Shown piece by piece: positions 35,316-43,996 of a stretch of 64,000 nt of DNA. Made by a program: the position numbers and the translations under genes. This DNA is from Stieleria sp. JC731 (lineage in GTDB: Bacteria; Planctomycetota; Planctomycetia; Pirellulales; Pirellulaceae), in assembly GCF_020966635.1 (NCBI RefSeq), contig NZ_JAJKFQ010000005.1, forward strand, positions 770,481-834,480. The letters run 5' to 3'. A model generated the notes under the pieces. That model searched no databases. It saw only the letters and a list, made by a program, of their open reading frames with translations, and was not told the DNA's origin. Positions within the stretch are counted from its first letter, which is position 1, and each line of letters begins with the position of its first letter.

Positions 35316-36554
35316 ATGAAGTTGCAATTATCACCCTACCGGCAGCACCGTTCCTCAAACAGCTTTTTCGCTCGCACCTACCGAGTCATAGCGATTGCGA
35401 TGGTTGTTCTTGGTGCGCAAAACTTAAGAGCTGAAGACCCGTTGCAGTTCGACATACGAATGCTTGCCCTCGATGCAAACGAAGGCATCGCGGCTGGCGA
35501 TGTCGATGACGATGGCGTGACGGATTTGATTGCTGGAAGGGCTTGGTTCAAAGGCGGCGATTGGGCGGCGCGTCCGTTGCGCAATATTGATGACTGGAAT
35601 GGATACGTGCAAAGCAATGGTGACTACCTGTTCGACGTCAATGCTGACGGGAAGCTCGACGTGGTTGCGGGCTCGTTCATCCCAAGCGAAGTCCACTGGT
35701 ACGAAAACCCAGGCGAGGAAGCTCTTCGTCTTGGCAAGCAATGGCCCCAGCATCTGTTGCTCGACACAAAGCAATCGCAAAACGAAGGGCAACTGTTTCA
35801 AGACATTGATGGCGATGGACGCCCTGAATGGATCGTCAACAGTTGGAAGAAAAATTGCCCGGCCTTCATCTACCGCTTGGTCGAAAAAGATTCTTCGGGG
35901 GGCAAGGCAGACGGTTCCGCAGCTAAGTTTGAGCTGGTTGGGCATGCCCTTGGTCAGTCTGGCAACGGTCACGGTGTCGCTGTCGGTGACCTAAATAATG
36001 ACGGAAAGCTGGATCTGATGGTTGGCCAAGGCTGGTACCAACAGCCGGCCAACGATCCTTGGTCGCAGCCTTGGCAATTTCATGCCGATTGGGATTTGCA
36101 CAGTTCACTTCCGATGATCGTCGAAGACTTGGACCAAGATGGCGATAGCGACGTCATCATCGGCAACGGTCACAACTATGGGCTGTATTGGTGGGAACAA
36201 GTCAGTATTGATTCAGAAACCGGCAAGATCGAGTTCAAAGAACACATGATCGACGATCGCTATTCGCAGCCACATACCTTGGCGTGGGCGGATCTGGACA
36301 ACGATGGGCAGAAAGAACTGATCACTGGGAAACGCTATTACGCTCACAACAGCAATGACCCCGGAGGCAATGAAGCGCCTTGCCTGTACTATTACCGCTG
36401 GAATCAGAAATCAAAATCGTTCACCCGCTTTACAATCGACGAAGGGCATGTCGGATGCGGCTTGCAAATCGTTGTCGAAGATCTAAACGGTGATTCCAAA
36501 GTCGATCTGGCTGTCGCTGGAAAAAGCGGAACATACCTACTACTTGCGAAATGA
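35316..36554 (+). CDS. Secreted FG-GAP/VCBS repeat protein
   Basis: A 412-residue protein. The ATG at 35316 gives a signal peptide (VIAIAMVVLGAQNLRA) and the mature part is a run of FG-GAP repeats, each with a calcium-type loop: DVDDDGVTDL, DVNADGKLDVV, DIDGDGRPEW, DLNNDGKLDL, DLDQDGDSDV, DLDNDGQKEL, DLNGDSKVDL. Seven repeats fit a complete beta-propeller of the integrin alpha type. In planctomycetes these proteins are secreted and of uncertain role, perhaps carbohydrate or surface binding. No enzyme domain is attached. The stop overlaps the next gene (ATGA). Confidence 0.85.
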   Translation: MKLQLSPYRQHRSSNSFFARTYRVIAIAMVVLGAQNLRAEDPLQFDIRMLALDANEGIAAGDVDDDGVTDLIAGRAWFKGGDWAARPLRNIDDWNGYVQSNGDYLFDVNADGKLDVVAGSFIPSEVHWYENPGEEALRLGKQWPQHLLLDTKQSQNEGQLFQDIDGDGRPEWIVNSWKKNCPAFIYRLVEKDSSGGKADGSAAKFELVGHALGQSGNGHGVAVGDLNNDGKLDLMVGQGWYQQPANDPWSQPWQFHADWDLHSSLPMIVEDLDQDGDSDVIIGNGHNYGLYWWEQVSIDSETGKIEFKEHMIDDRYSQPHTLAWADLDNDGQKELITGKRYYAHNSNDPGGNEAPCLYYYRWNQKSKSFTRFTIDEGHVGCGLQIVVEDLNGDSKVDLAVAGKSGTYLLLAK

Positions 36555-36907
36555 ATTTCGAGACAAGCGGAAACGAACAGCTTACGATCAGCCAAGCACA
36601 ACAGGACGTCCACGATTGGATTCAAAACATCGGTGTGCGCTACTTCGATGAGATGACCAACCTCGCTCAGTTAGTCGAAGAAGTCGGCGAGGTCGCAAGG
36701 ATTCTTTCACGTACCTGTGGTGAGCAATCCTATAAGTCGTCGGATGTCCCTGGAGACCTAGCCGATGAATTGGCCGACGTGCTGTTCGTTACCATTTGCT
36801 TGGCAAACCAGTCAGGCATTGATCTGACAAAAGCATTGCGTGCAAATCTGGACAAAAAGACGAAACGCGATCGCGATCGACATCGAAACAATGAAAAGCT
36901 TCGATAG
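36551..36907 (+). CDS. MazG-like nucleotide pyrophosphohydrolase
   Basis: A 118-residue single-domain all-alpha NTP pyrophosphohydrolase. The metal-binding pattern is LVEEVGEVAR (ExxE type) and later DLADELADVLFVTICLAN (ExxD type), as in the MazG/iMazG group that cleaves non-canonical or damaged dNTPs. The family length of about 110 residues matches. It overlaps the secreted FG-GAP gene by four bases, although a cytosolic enzyme and a secreted propeller have no evident common role. Confidence 0.9.
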   Translation: MNFETSGNEQLTISQAQQDVHDWIQNIGVRYFDEMTNLAQLVEEVGEVARILSRTCGEQSYKSSDVPGDLADELADVLFVTICLANQSGIDLTKALRANLDKKTKRDRDRHRNNEKLR

Positions 36908-36936
36908 TCGATCACGTCTCTTATCACTCGGATTCC

Positions 36937-36970
36937 TGCTTGCAACAGAGGAAGATCGCTCTGTTGCAGG
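36937..36970. terminator. Hairpin between convergent genes
   Basis: GCTTGCAACAGAG and CTCTGTTGCAGGC pair over 13 positions with one G.T wobble and an 8-base loop. It sits about 30 bases after the mazG-like stop and before the convergent FeeM-like gene end. No U-tract follows, so any terminating action would be unconventional. Confidence 0.5.
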
Positions 36971-36998
36971 CATGCTTCTGCGGCACCTTCGAGTAGTT

Positions 36999-37766
36999 CT
37001 ATCCAGCCGGTGCGTAGCTTGCCCGTAGCCGCTCATGGAATCGCGTCGGTGTGGCAATGTCAGCACGCATGTACTGTCCTGGTGCACCGCTGACTTCTTG
37101 GCATTCAAACGGTTCGCCAATCGGCACAGCATTGAAAATCCGTCGATAAAGCTTTGCGTGGCGTGGGTGCGCGATCGCATCCATGTGTGTCAGTCCAAAC
37201 TGAATTGCGGTTTGATGCATCAAACCGGTTAAAGCTAGGAAGACCGAACGGTACGAAGACGTAGCTCCACCATTCGCGGATTCGTGTTCAATCGCAAGTC
37301 GACAGACTCGGCCAATTTTCATTTGATCAAGACAGCTTCCTTGATCCGTCGGGTTCAACGGGCTTTCGATTTGCGCGGTCGGTGTTAACAGAGTGACGGT
37401 GCCGCAGATGACTTCATGACAATCAGGTTCTGCCGAAGCGGCGATCGATTGGAAGCCTCTTTTTCGATCGTACCAGTATTGGGTGGTTCGAAAGGCCAAG
37501 AAGACATTCGCTGTCCATTGTTCATTTTCTTCAAAAACGATCGGCGAGGCCGCGATTTTGACCGGACTGGTTCTCAGTGGTGAGTCGCTTAGCAACCCGA
37601 CGTCTTGATAACGTTGTTGCCGGAATTCTTCAGCACGTTGCAAGTCAGCCTGAGTTTTTGCTTTTCGGCAGCGTACCGATTGCTGGACTTTAACTTTGGT
37701 GGACAGGAACTGCCGAGCCTGATCGCGAAGACGTGATAGGCGGGGGCGACCGTCGATTAACTGCAT
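36999..37766 (-). CDS. FeeM-like N-acyl amino acid synthase / acyltransferase (copy 1)
   Basis: A 255-residue GNAT-fold protein resembling FeeM and PEP-CTERM/exosortase-associated acyltransferases, which join long acyl chains from acyl-ACP to an amino acid. Visible family features: CRKAKTQADLQRAEEFRQQRYQ near the N-terminus, CGTVTLLTPT and GRVCRLAIEHES as core strands, HPRHAKLYRRIFNAVPIGEPFECQEVSGAPGQYMRADI as C-terminal signature. The ATG at 37766 has GAGGG about 8 bases upstream and is preferred to the TTG eight codons earlier. A paralogue lies at 39574 on the other strand, with a small unknown gene between. The acyl donor and acceptor cannot be read from the sequence. Confidence 0.75.
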   Translation of the reverse strand: MQLIDGRPRLSRLRDQARQFLSTKVKVQQSVRCRKAKTQADLQRAEEFRQQRYQDVGLLSDSPLRTSPVKIAASPIVFEENEQWTANVFLAFRTTQYWYDRKRGFQSIAASAEPDCHEVICGTVTLLTPTAQIESPLNPTDQGSCLDQMKIGRVCRLAIEHESANGGATSSYRSVFLALTGLMHQTAIQFGLTHMDAIAHPRHAKLYRRIFNAVPIGEPFECQEVSGAPGQYMRADIATPTRFHERLRASYAPAG

Positions 37767-38617
37767 GTCATTCCCTCGTGCATGGAACAATGAGAGGTGG
37801 GGCAGCCTTACTGCGAATCCAAACCGCTAGAACGCGGCGCAGCGAGGCTTGCTTCGACAGAACTGCGACACCCATGTCACTCTTTGACTTGGGTTCCGGC
37901 GTTGTTTCACCGGCGTGAACGAATCCGAATCGCTAGGAGAGAAGGGAGATAAGAATGGGAGCGGAGGCACTCATAGCCTGCTCGGTCCCGCCGTGGATTT
38001 TAACGATTATCTGCTTTGGGATGCTTGGTCAAGTCGAGTAATCTGCTGGAATCTTAGCGGTTAGGCCGACTGGGATGTGTGCCGCTAGCCCTGGGGATGA
38101 TGGACGAGTGTGCGGAAGCATTCGAGGATCCCCTGGATCGGGTTTTCGAAATTCGCCAAAGCAGTTTGCGTAAACCATGTCAATGCAGTGGCTTACAGCT
38201 GGGCCCGTTTTATCCAGTGGTGTTTTCAAGGCTTGCGGAAGGACACGCTTGGCGGTGGCCGAAAATCTAGATCGTGACTTCATGACCAGATATTTTTATT
38301 CAGAAAAGTTTGAAAAGCCGGTTCGTTACCCCCTGCCGATGGGCGGGGCACGCGATGCGAACACATGGAAGCCAATCCGAATTTTGTTGGCTAACGAAGT
38401 TCAACCGCAAACGAACCAGTTCTCTGGCAGGGCTTGGAAGCTGTCACTTGTCGAACATTGACGAGCGTTTAAAGCTTGGCTGTGCCAGAGATGCACGTTA
38501 GACCGGGACCATAAAGAACAAGTTCCACAAATCGAGAAATTCTCGAGTTGGGATTTTCTTCGGCTGCAATCTGAAATTGCTGAGCCGTCATCTGAATTGG
38601 CTAGAACAGTGATTCAA
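37767..38617. other. Intergenic region upstream of FeeM-like copy 1
   Basis: About 850 bases without a supportable gene. Short frames exist (an 84-codon one on the reverse strand at 38283-38029) but have no ribosome site or recognisable motif. It should include the promoter of the FeeM-like gene and the 3' region of the unknown gene beyond. No strong hairpin was noticed. Confidence 0.4.
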
Positions 38618-39226
38618 CTAAGATTGCGAATCTGCGGGCAAGCTTGGTCCGGTTCGATAGAGAAGAAACGGGATCGTGCGTCGGAGTTTTTTCAGACTTG
38701 GTTTCCAGGGGCCGAAGGTTCCCATTCCCAGCAGCATGTCGTCTGATAAGACGCGCAGCTCCCCGCGAAGCCAGCAGATCGCACCACGGTTTCGTTTGCG
38801 ATAGTCAAGGACGAAAGCGGTCCCGCTAACGACATTCGAACCCGCAATATACGTGTCCATCGGCAGCTGGATCTTCCGCTTCGCAGGCGTTCCGAAAACG
38901 TTGTAGCCTTCGCCAGCGGTTTCAGTGATCGGACGGAATCCTTTGCCAAGCCACGGACCTTTGCTGGAAAACATCTTCCGAACGATCGATGTCGAGAAGC
39001 GGTCACCCTGTGAAAGCAACACCGCGCCATATTCCGCATCGACATTTGAAATATTTGGTGGCACTAATTCGTGGTACACCATCTTCAGCTCAAATCGTTC
39101 GAGAGCTTTCAAGTGATCCACCGTTTGACAGTCTTCAGCGTTGAGAAGGCGTCGCCATTCGGCTTCGCAACCGTTGGTTTCGGAAGAGGTTGGAATCGTA
39201 TTCAGATCAACGATTGATGCATTCAT
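38618..39226 (-). CDS. Conserved-looking hypothetical protein between FeeM-like genes, 202 aa
   Basis: The ATG at 39226 starts a compact globular protein: MNASIVDLNTIPTSSE, a helical stretch (HLKALERFELKMVYHEL), then KMFSSKGPWLGKGFRP, GEGYNVFGTPAKRKIQLPMDTYIAGSNVVSGTAFVLDYRKR, ending GELRVLSDDMLLGMGTFGPW. The W-x-GK, LDY and GELR...LGMG pattern suggests a small beta-barrel such as a lipocalin-like fold, but this is a guess from strand pattern. No signal peptide. Its place between two acyl-amino-acid-synthase-like genes hints at handling the same lipid product. The frame is open upstream to 39394, but that part looks noncoding. Confidence 0.65.
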   Translation of the reverse strand: MNASIVDLNTIPTSSETNGCEAEWRRLLNAEDCQTVDHLKALERFELKMVYHELVPPNISNVDAEYGAVLLSQGDRFSTSIVRKMFSSKGPWLGKGFRPITETAGEGYNVFGTPAKRKIQLPMDTYIAGSNVVSGTAFVLDYRKRNRGAICWLRGELRVLSDDMLLGMGTFGPWKPSLKKLRRTIPFLLYRTGPSLPADSQS

Positions 39227-39573
39227 GCGACAATTGGGGCTCAGTCGGAGATGAAGGCTCAAAGCCCAGTGTCTGGCCCTCTCAATGGGACCAGCGAAGG
39301 GCGACAAGGTTAGTTTGCGTGTGATCTGGATCTTCAGGACGATGCCGTCTAAACGGAATCGGACCCTGCTTTTGCGGGATCGTTGAACTAGCAAACCTCC
39401 TTTTGGGATGGCAAGGGGAATCCACAGGACTGCTCATTCGTCAACCGGTGGGGACGCGTTAACTCATTGGGAAAATATGACTTACGTTGATTCATGAGGG
39501 TAGTTGTGATAAACGTCTCGCGGCCGCTAGACCGATAGTAGGGGCAAAGGATTTTGTCTAAAGAAGACCAAGC
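39227..39573. other. Divergent promoter region between unknown gene and FeeM-like copy 2
   Basis: The two genes read away from each other from this 347-base space, so both promoters should be here, allowing shared control. No clear operator was recognised. Confidence 0.45.
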
Positions 39574-40278
39574 ATGATGCAAACCACCGTTCTAACAGGG
39601 CGTTTTCGCACGCCGAACTCCGAGAAACCTTCGGTGTTCTGTGTTCGCGCGACGACCTCGAATCAAATGGTAAGCGGTCGCCGGCTGTGGACCTCGCAGT
39701 TTCAAAAAGCTGGATTAATCGATGATTCGAGGGTTAGTTCTCGCGAAGCAGAGTCGCTATCGATCATCGGAAAGACACTGCCAGAGCAATGGACTTCCGT
39801 TTCAATCAATGCTTACCAGGCAGGCAGCCGCGTTCCCAAAGGGGTTGAGGATCGCTCAACAGGCAAGGCCACTTCGCAGTCTAGATTTGATGGCGTTTGT
39901 GGAACCGTGACGCTCCTCGTTCCCAAACGAACAGACTTGACGGTCGGAAAAATTACGCGTTTGGCAATCGATAGCTCGCAACAGGCTCAATCAGGAAGCC
40001 CGATCGCCTATCGCTGCGTCTTTTTAGAGCTGACCAGTTTCTTGTACCAGACGGCCGTTGAATACGGCCTGACGGATTTAGAAGCCATCGTTCACCCGCG
40101 ACACGCAAAGCTGTACCGGCGGGTATTCAACGCGAAACCGATCGGCAAGCCGTTCGATTGTGAAGCCGTCGCCGGTGCACCCGCGCAGTTGATGCGGGCA
40201 GACATCAGAGATCCAAAACTGTTCCATCCGAGATTGCGCGAATGCTATGTCGAGCGTTCGAGCCAACGTGCGGCGTAG
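39574..40278 (+). CDS. FeeM-like N-acyl amino acid synthase / acyltransferase (copy 2)
   Basis: A 234-residue paralogue of the gene at 36999. The shared signature is HPRHAKLYRRVFNAKPIGKP followed by F.C..V.GAP.Q.MRADI, together with CGTVTLLVP, KITRLAID, and YRCVFLELTSFLYQTAVEYGLT. The N-terminal half is more diverged (VRATTSNQMVSGRRLWTSQF), suggesting a different acyl-carrier or amino-acid preference. The start has two adjacent ATG codons (39574 and 39577); ribosome site weak. It reads away from the unknown gene and towards the convergent secreted protein at 40365. Confidence 0.75.
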   Translation: MMQTTVLTGRFRTPNSEKPSVFCVRATTSNQMVSGRRLWTSQFQKAGLIDDSRVSSREAESLSIIGKTLPEQWTSVSINAYQAGSRVPKGVEDRSTGKATSQSRFDGVCGTVTLLVPKRTDLTVGKITRLAIDSSQQAQSGSPIAYRCVFLELTSFLYQTAVEYGLTDLEAIVHPRHAKLYRRVFNAKPIGKPFDCEAVAGAPAQLMRADIRDPKLFHPRLRECYVERSSQRAA

Positions 40279-40364
40279 GACAATCGGGGTCGGGAAGTTC
40301 CGACAATCTGCTTTCGAAAGCATCGATTTCGACGCACTGGTTTTTGTAGACTCGACAGACCTCG

Positions 40365-41540
40365 TTACTGTTTCGGTTCGATGACCGATGTTTTCACAGG
40401 GCTGCCGTCAGGACGAGTTAATCGAAACTGGAATTGATAGTCCTGTGCCCATGGTTCCGTTTGTGCATTCTGCAGCACTTTGATCATCACCGTGTTTTCA
40501 CCCTTTGACAAAGTGCACGGTGCAACATATTGGTCGATACGTGATCCCGAGTGGTAGACTTCGTTACTAGTGACGAGCTTGCCATTGACCCAGACCTTGT
40601 TCGCCGTAATGCAACCGAGTCGGATCTGAGCTTCGAAGTCTGCTGACTCGCTGTCGGTGGAGAAGCGGCAATAAACGTAGGCCGTTGCATCCTTTGCGTT
40701 TTTTAAGGGAGCGTTGAGGTCAACCATTCCCAGCTTGTCATCACTATCGATTCGCAGCCATGTGACTGGTTGGCCGTCTTTGCCTTTCTCCGTCTGCGGT
40801 TCGCCAGGACCCGTTGTTGCGATTGGTGATCCAGATTCTAAGTAGCGTTGTTCCGGCGTGTACTCGGTGTCAAAATTCTTGCTGTCTGTATTGTCGAATG
40901 GACCGATGGCCCACCACTGCGTCATCATGCCAAGCGTGTCCGCGAGATCGACTTTAACACCAAGATCGGAAAGCATCGCTGTTGCTTTCTCCAGTTGATT
41001 GGCGCTCCTGGCGTTTTGCACAACTTGTTGAAGCGTCTCTTTTGCTTCGCCCGGAGACTCGTCTTTTTGCTTTTCGGCAGCGTCGATGAGGGATTGGATC
41101 TTGAGGTAACGAACCGGAAGGGACGGATCGGTCGCGGCATTCGCTAGCAGCTTCGCTTTGGCATCATTGTCATTGCCGACAAGCAATTGAAATGCGACGT
41201 AACGGGCATCGGCATCACCGCTGCGATCATTGAAAAATTTCAGTAGCTCAGATTCAGGGAATTCACCGTTGTCGGCGACGTCAGCAGCCAACGCGCGAAG
41301 CCAGTTCCGGCCTCGCTGGCTGGCGTCGTTGAAGCCTGATAGCACATCGGTAATTTCAGTGCTGGGGAGCGACTGTAGTTGCCGAACCGCTTTGGATGCC
41401 GCCTGATCAGCCTCATCGGTTCCGTCGGTCGAGGCAATCACTGCGAGGAGTTCACGATTGTTAGCGTTCGCGTTGTTCTCGGTCGCGAAGACGGAACAAA
41501 CGATGCTGATGGAAAAGATGATATTGGCTCGAACGCTCAT
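40365..41540 (-). CDS. Secreted protein with helical repeats and a jelly-roll-like C-terminal domain
   Basis: A 391-residue protein. The ATG at 41540 begins a signal peptide (IIFSISIVCSVFATENNANA); the longer frame starts with TTG. Residues 30-185 form helical pairs of HEAT type (AASKAVRQLQSLPSTEITDVL; YVAFQLLVGNDNDAKAKLLA). After MMTQWWAIGPFDN a beta-sandwich follows (VDLNAPLKNAKDATAYVYCRF; IRLGCITANKVWVNGKLV; LSKGENTVMIKVLQN), resembling the jelly-roll domains attached to glycosidases and dehydrogenase-like proteins in planctomycetes. No catalytic domain. It lies 39 bases after the end of the M20 gene, and both may be in one transcript. Confidence 0.7.
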   Translation of the reverse strand: MSVRANIIFSISIVCSVFATENNANANNRELLAVIASTDGTDEADQAASKAVRQLQSLPSTEITDVLSGFNDASQRGRNWLRALAADVADNGEFPESELLKFFNDRSGDADARYVAFQLLVGNDNDAKAKLLANAATDPSLPVRYLKIQSLIDAAEKQKDESPGEAKETLQQVVQNARSANQLEKATAMLSDLGVKVDLADTLGMMTQWWAIGPFDNTDSKNFDTEYTPEQRYLESGSPIATTGPGEPQTEKGKDGQPVTWLRIDSDDKLGMVDLNAPLKNAKDATAYVYCRFSTDSESADFEAQIRLGCITANKVWVNGKLVTSNEVYHSGSRIDQYVAPCTLSKGENTVMIKVLQNAQTEPWAQDYQFQFRLTRPDGSPVKTSVIEPKQ

Positions 41541-41654
41541 TGGATTCTGCGAATAAAGAGTATCGGGACAGCGAGCCCCTGTGGTGCGTTTGGATGACAT
41601 TCTACCCATTCGCAAACCAGTGACGGTGCGATGCTTTGGCGAACTTTAATCAGA

Positions 41655-43058
41655 CTACTGTGGAGGCATTAATTCGATCAGTGCGATGATCGTCGATTCG
41701 ACTCCACGTTTCACCGATGGTTCGGGCGTGATTTTGAATAGCGGAGAATGATGGCTGGGCACCATCTCGCCACCATTGGCTTCCGTTTCAAACGCTTCGG
41801 CGGGCGTTCCGCCGATTCCCCAGTAAACCGATGGGATATCTGGCGAGGTCGTGAAGAAAGGAAAGTCCTCTGCACCCATGCCTTTTTGATTTTCCGAGAT
41901 AACGTGCTCAGCGCCGATCTTTTCGACCCAGGCGTTTCTTAACCGCTGTGCAAGCTCTGCATTGTTGAAGGTTGGCGGCACACTCTCTTTTGATACTTGA
42001 ACTTCAGGAAGCTTGTCTTCGGGAAGCCCCGCAACGCGTCCCATGTTGGTTGCGATGCGCCGGATACCGTCAAGCAAAGTTTGACGCGTTTCGGCGTTGG
42101 TGCTTCTGACGGTCAGTTGTAGCTTTGCCTGATCGGAGATGATGTTGTGTTTTGTGCCTGAATGAAACGAGCCAACCGTGACAACGCCTGCTTCACGTGG
42201 TGCGATCTCTCGCGAGACCAAGGTTTGAAGTGCCAATACAATTTGGCTTGCGAGAACGATTGGATCCTTTCCACGGTGTGGGCTGGCACCGTGCGCTCCG
42301 ACTCCATGGACGGTAATGTCAACGGTATCTGACCCTGCGTAGGGACTGCCATCGACGACGTTGATCACGCCAGCTTCGTTCCTTGCCGAAACATGGAATG
42401 CCAATGCGAAATCAGGAACTCCGAATCGCTCCCAGAGTCGATCTTGTTTCATCGCCCGGGCGCCTGCGATGCGTTCTTCCGCAGGTTGAACGATCAGCAT
42501 TAGCGTTCCTGACCATTGATCGCGATGGGACGCCATGTACCTTGCCGTACCAACCATGCTGGTGATATGCACATCGTGACCACAAGCGTGCATCACAGAA
42601 ACGACGTTCCCCGTGATGGGGTCTTCTTGGGTCGCTTTGGATGCGTATTGCAGACCGGACTTTTCTTCAACCGGCAGCCCATCCATGTCGGCCCGCATCA
42701 TGACTTTGGGGCCGGGACCATTGGCGAGCATGGCGACAACGCCGGTGCCTCCGACGCCTTCGGCTACGTCAAATCCAACCGCACGAAGCTCACGGGCCAT
42801 TCTCGCCGCCGTCTTGTACTCAACCAGTGACAATTCAGGGGTCTGGTGGAAATGCACAAACAAGTCAGCCAAGTATTCGTCGTAGTCGCTGGCGACCGCT
42901 TCACGCACAGCGGACTGGCCTTGTGAGTATCCGCTGGTGCAATAAGACAAGCTACAGGCGATCGCCGCTGAAAAAGCGATTCGGTGAGCCCAAGATTTCG
43001 AACGGGGCCGCTTGGTTGATCTGGCGAGCGTTGTCGAACTGACCATGTCGTATTCCAC
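41655..43058 (-). CDS. M20-family amidohydrolase, exported
   Basis: A 467-residue zinc hydrolase of the IAA-amino acid/hippurate hydrolase group, which removes acyl groups from N-acyl amino acids. A hydrophobic stretch (IAFSAAIACSLSYCTSGYS) near residue 28-46 acts as signal or lipobox-like segment. Catalytic features: FHQTPELSLVEYKTA, MMRADMDGLPVEEKSGLQY, MHACGHDVHITSMVG, IVQPAEERIAGARAM, GVGAHGASPHRGKDPIV in the dimer domain, and MGAEDFPFF near the end. Acting outside the cytoplasm on N-acyl amino acids would complement the FeeM-like genes 1.4-6 kb away, but this link is inferred. Confidence 0.9.
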   Translation of the reverse strand: MEYDMVSSTTLARSTKRPRSKSWAHRIAFSAAIACSLSYCTSGYSQGQSAVREAVASDYDEYLADLFVHFHQTPELSLVEYKTAARMARELRAVGFDVAEGVGGTGVVAMLANGPGPKVMMRADMDGLPVEEKSGLQYASKATQEDPITGNVVSVMHACGHDVHITSMVGTARYMASHRDQWSGTLMLIVQPAEERIAGARAMKQDRLWERFGVPDFALAFHVSARNEAGVINVVDGSPYAGSDTVDITVHGVGAHGASPHRGKDPIVLASQIVLALQTLVSREIAPREAGVVTVGSFHSGTKHNIISDQAKLQLTVRSTNAETRQTLLDGIRRIATNMGRVAGLPEDKLPEVQVSKESVPPTFNNAELAQRLRNAWVEKIGAEHVISENQKGMGAEDFPFFTTSPDIPSVYWGIGGTPAEAFETEANGGEMVPSHHSPLFKITPEPSVKRGVESTIIALIELMPPQ

Positions 43059-43213
43059 TAGAGCTGAATTGTTCGTGAGAACAAATCATAACGCCCCGAG
43101 CGGCGATTGTCCCCGACCGACAAATTAGCCGAAGAGGCGAGGGCGTGTCTCGCAGAACAATCACCACTTTGCGAAGTCGACGAAACGGCAGCAGTTCAGA
43201 GCATCGATTGACG

Positions 43214-43993
43214 TTAGACGTTTTTCTTCCGAAGAACGAAAAGGCCTTCCAGCAGTTCCTTGTCGAACGGCAGCGGGTCATCGATGTCATAAGCGAAATC
43301 GAATGATTCGACCAATTCCCAGCGATCGGCGACTTTCTTAAAAAGCCGTTTCAATTGGGTCGGTGTGTAGAGCCGAAGCGGAAATTCGCTTTCGATCTTA
43401 ATTTTTTCACCGCTACTTCGTTTCGCGACCAAGTTGACCCGCAAGGTTTCCAGCCGTTTTTTCTCGTCGGTATGCGGAACGCGGATGGTTGTCTTCAGTT
43501 CGGTTCCCGCGTGACGAATCGTAAAGCGTTCGACAACCGCTTCGTACTCTTCTTCAGGAGTGAGGTGCATCCCCAGTATGTACAGGCCACCGGGAGCGAT
43601 CGCGTCTCCCATCGTCTGCAAATGCGTCACCGCATCTTTTTCCGTTAGCAGGTGCCTAAATGTGTTGTAGGTGCAGAATGCGGCGTCAAACGATTTTGGG
43701 GCGTCGATCGATGTCATGTCGCCAAGAATGCACGTCGCTTTTAAGCCCCTACGTTTCAGTTTCCGCTCGGTGTACTTGAGCATCGCTTCGCTGAGATCGA
43801 TCCCCGTGACATCGTAGCCGCGGGCCGCCATCGCAACGACTAAACGACCGCTGCCGCTGCCCGGTTCGATCAAACGCTTGATGGGGCGATCTGCAAAACG
43901 TTGAAATGCTTCCTCAAAGAATTCGACTTCGACCGGCGTTTCATCGCGAAACAGCATGTCAAAGTATTGGGGATAGTCGTACCACTTTGCCAT
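43214..43993 (-). CDS. Class I SAM-dependent methyltransferase
   Basis: A 259-residue methyltransferase of the Methyltransf_25 type. Motif I is EPGSGSGRLVVAMA, followed by YDVTGIDLSEAMLKYTERKL (motif post-I), ILGDMTSIDAPKSFDAAFCTYNTFRHL (motif II) and GDAIAPGGLYILGMHL (motif III). The second half is a beta-rich domain seen in methyltransferases acting on small molecules (RLETLRVNLVAKRSSGEKIKIESEFPLRLYTPTQLKRLF). Substrate unknown. Only three bases separate it from the secreted protein gene upstream, so the two form an operon. Confidence 0.88.
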   Translation of the reverse strand: MAKWYDYPQYFDMLFRDETPVEVEFFEEAFQRFADRPIKRLIEPGSGSGRLVVAMAARGYDVTGIDLSEAMLKYTERKLKRRGLKATCILGDMTSIDAPKSFDAAFCTYNTFRHLLTEKDAVTHLQTMGDAIAPGGLYILGMHLTPEEEYEAVVERFTIRHAGTELKTTIRVPHTDEKKRLETLRVNLVAKRSSGEKIKIESEFPLRLYTPTQLKRLFKKVADRWELVESFDFAYDIDDPLPFDKELLEGLFVLRKKNV

Positions 43994-43996
43994 GGA

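Noticed and set aside
38029-38283. 84-codon reverse frame upstream of FeeM-like copy 1
   Set aside because: No ribosome site, no recognisable motif and composition typical of a random frame.
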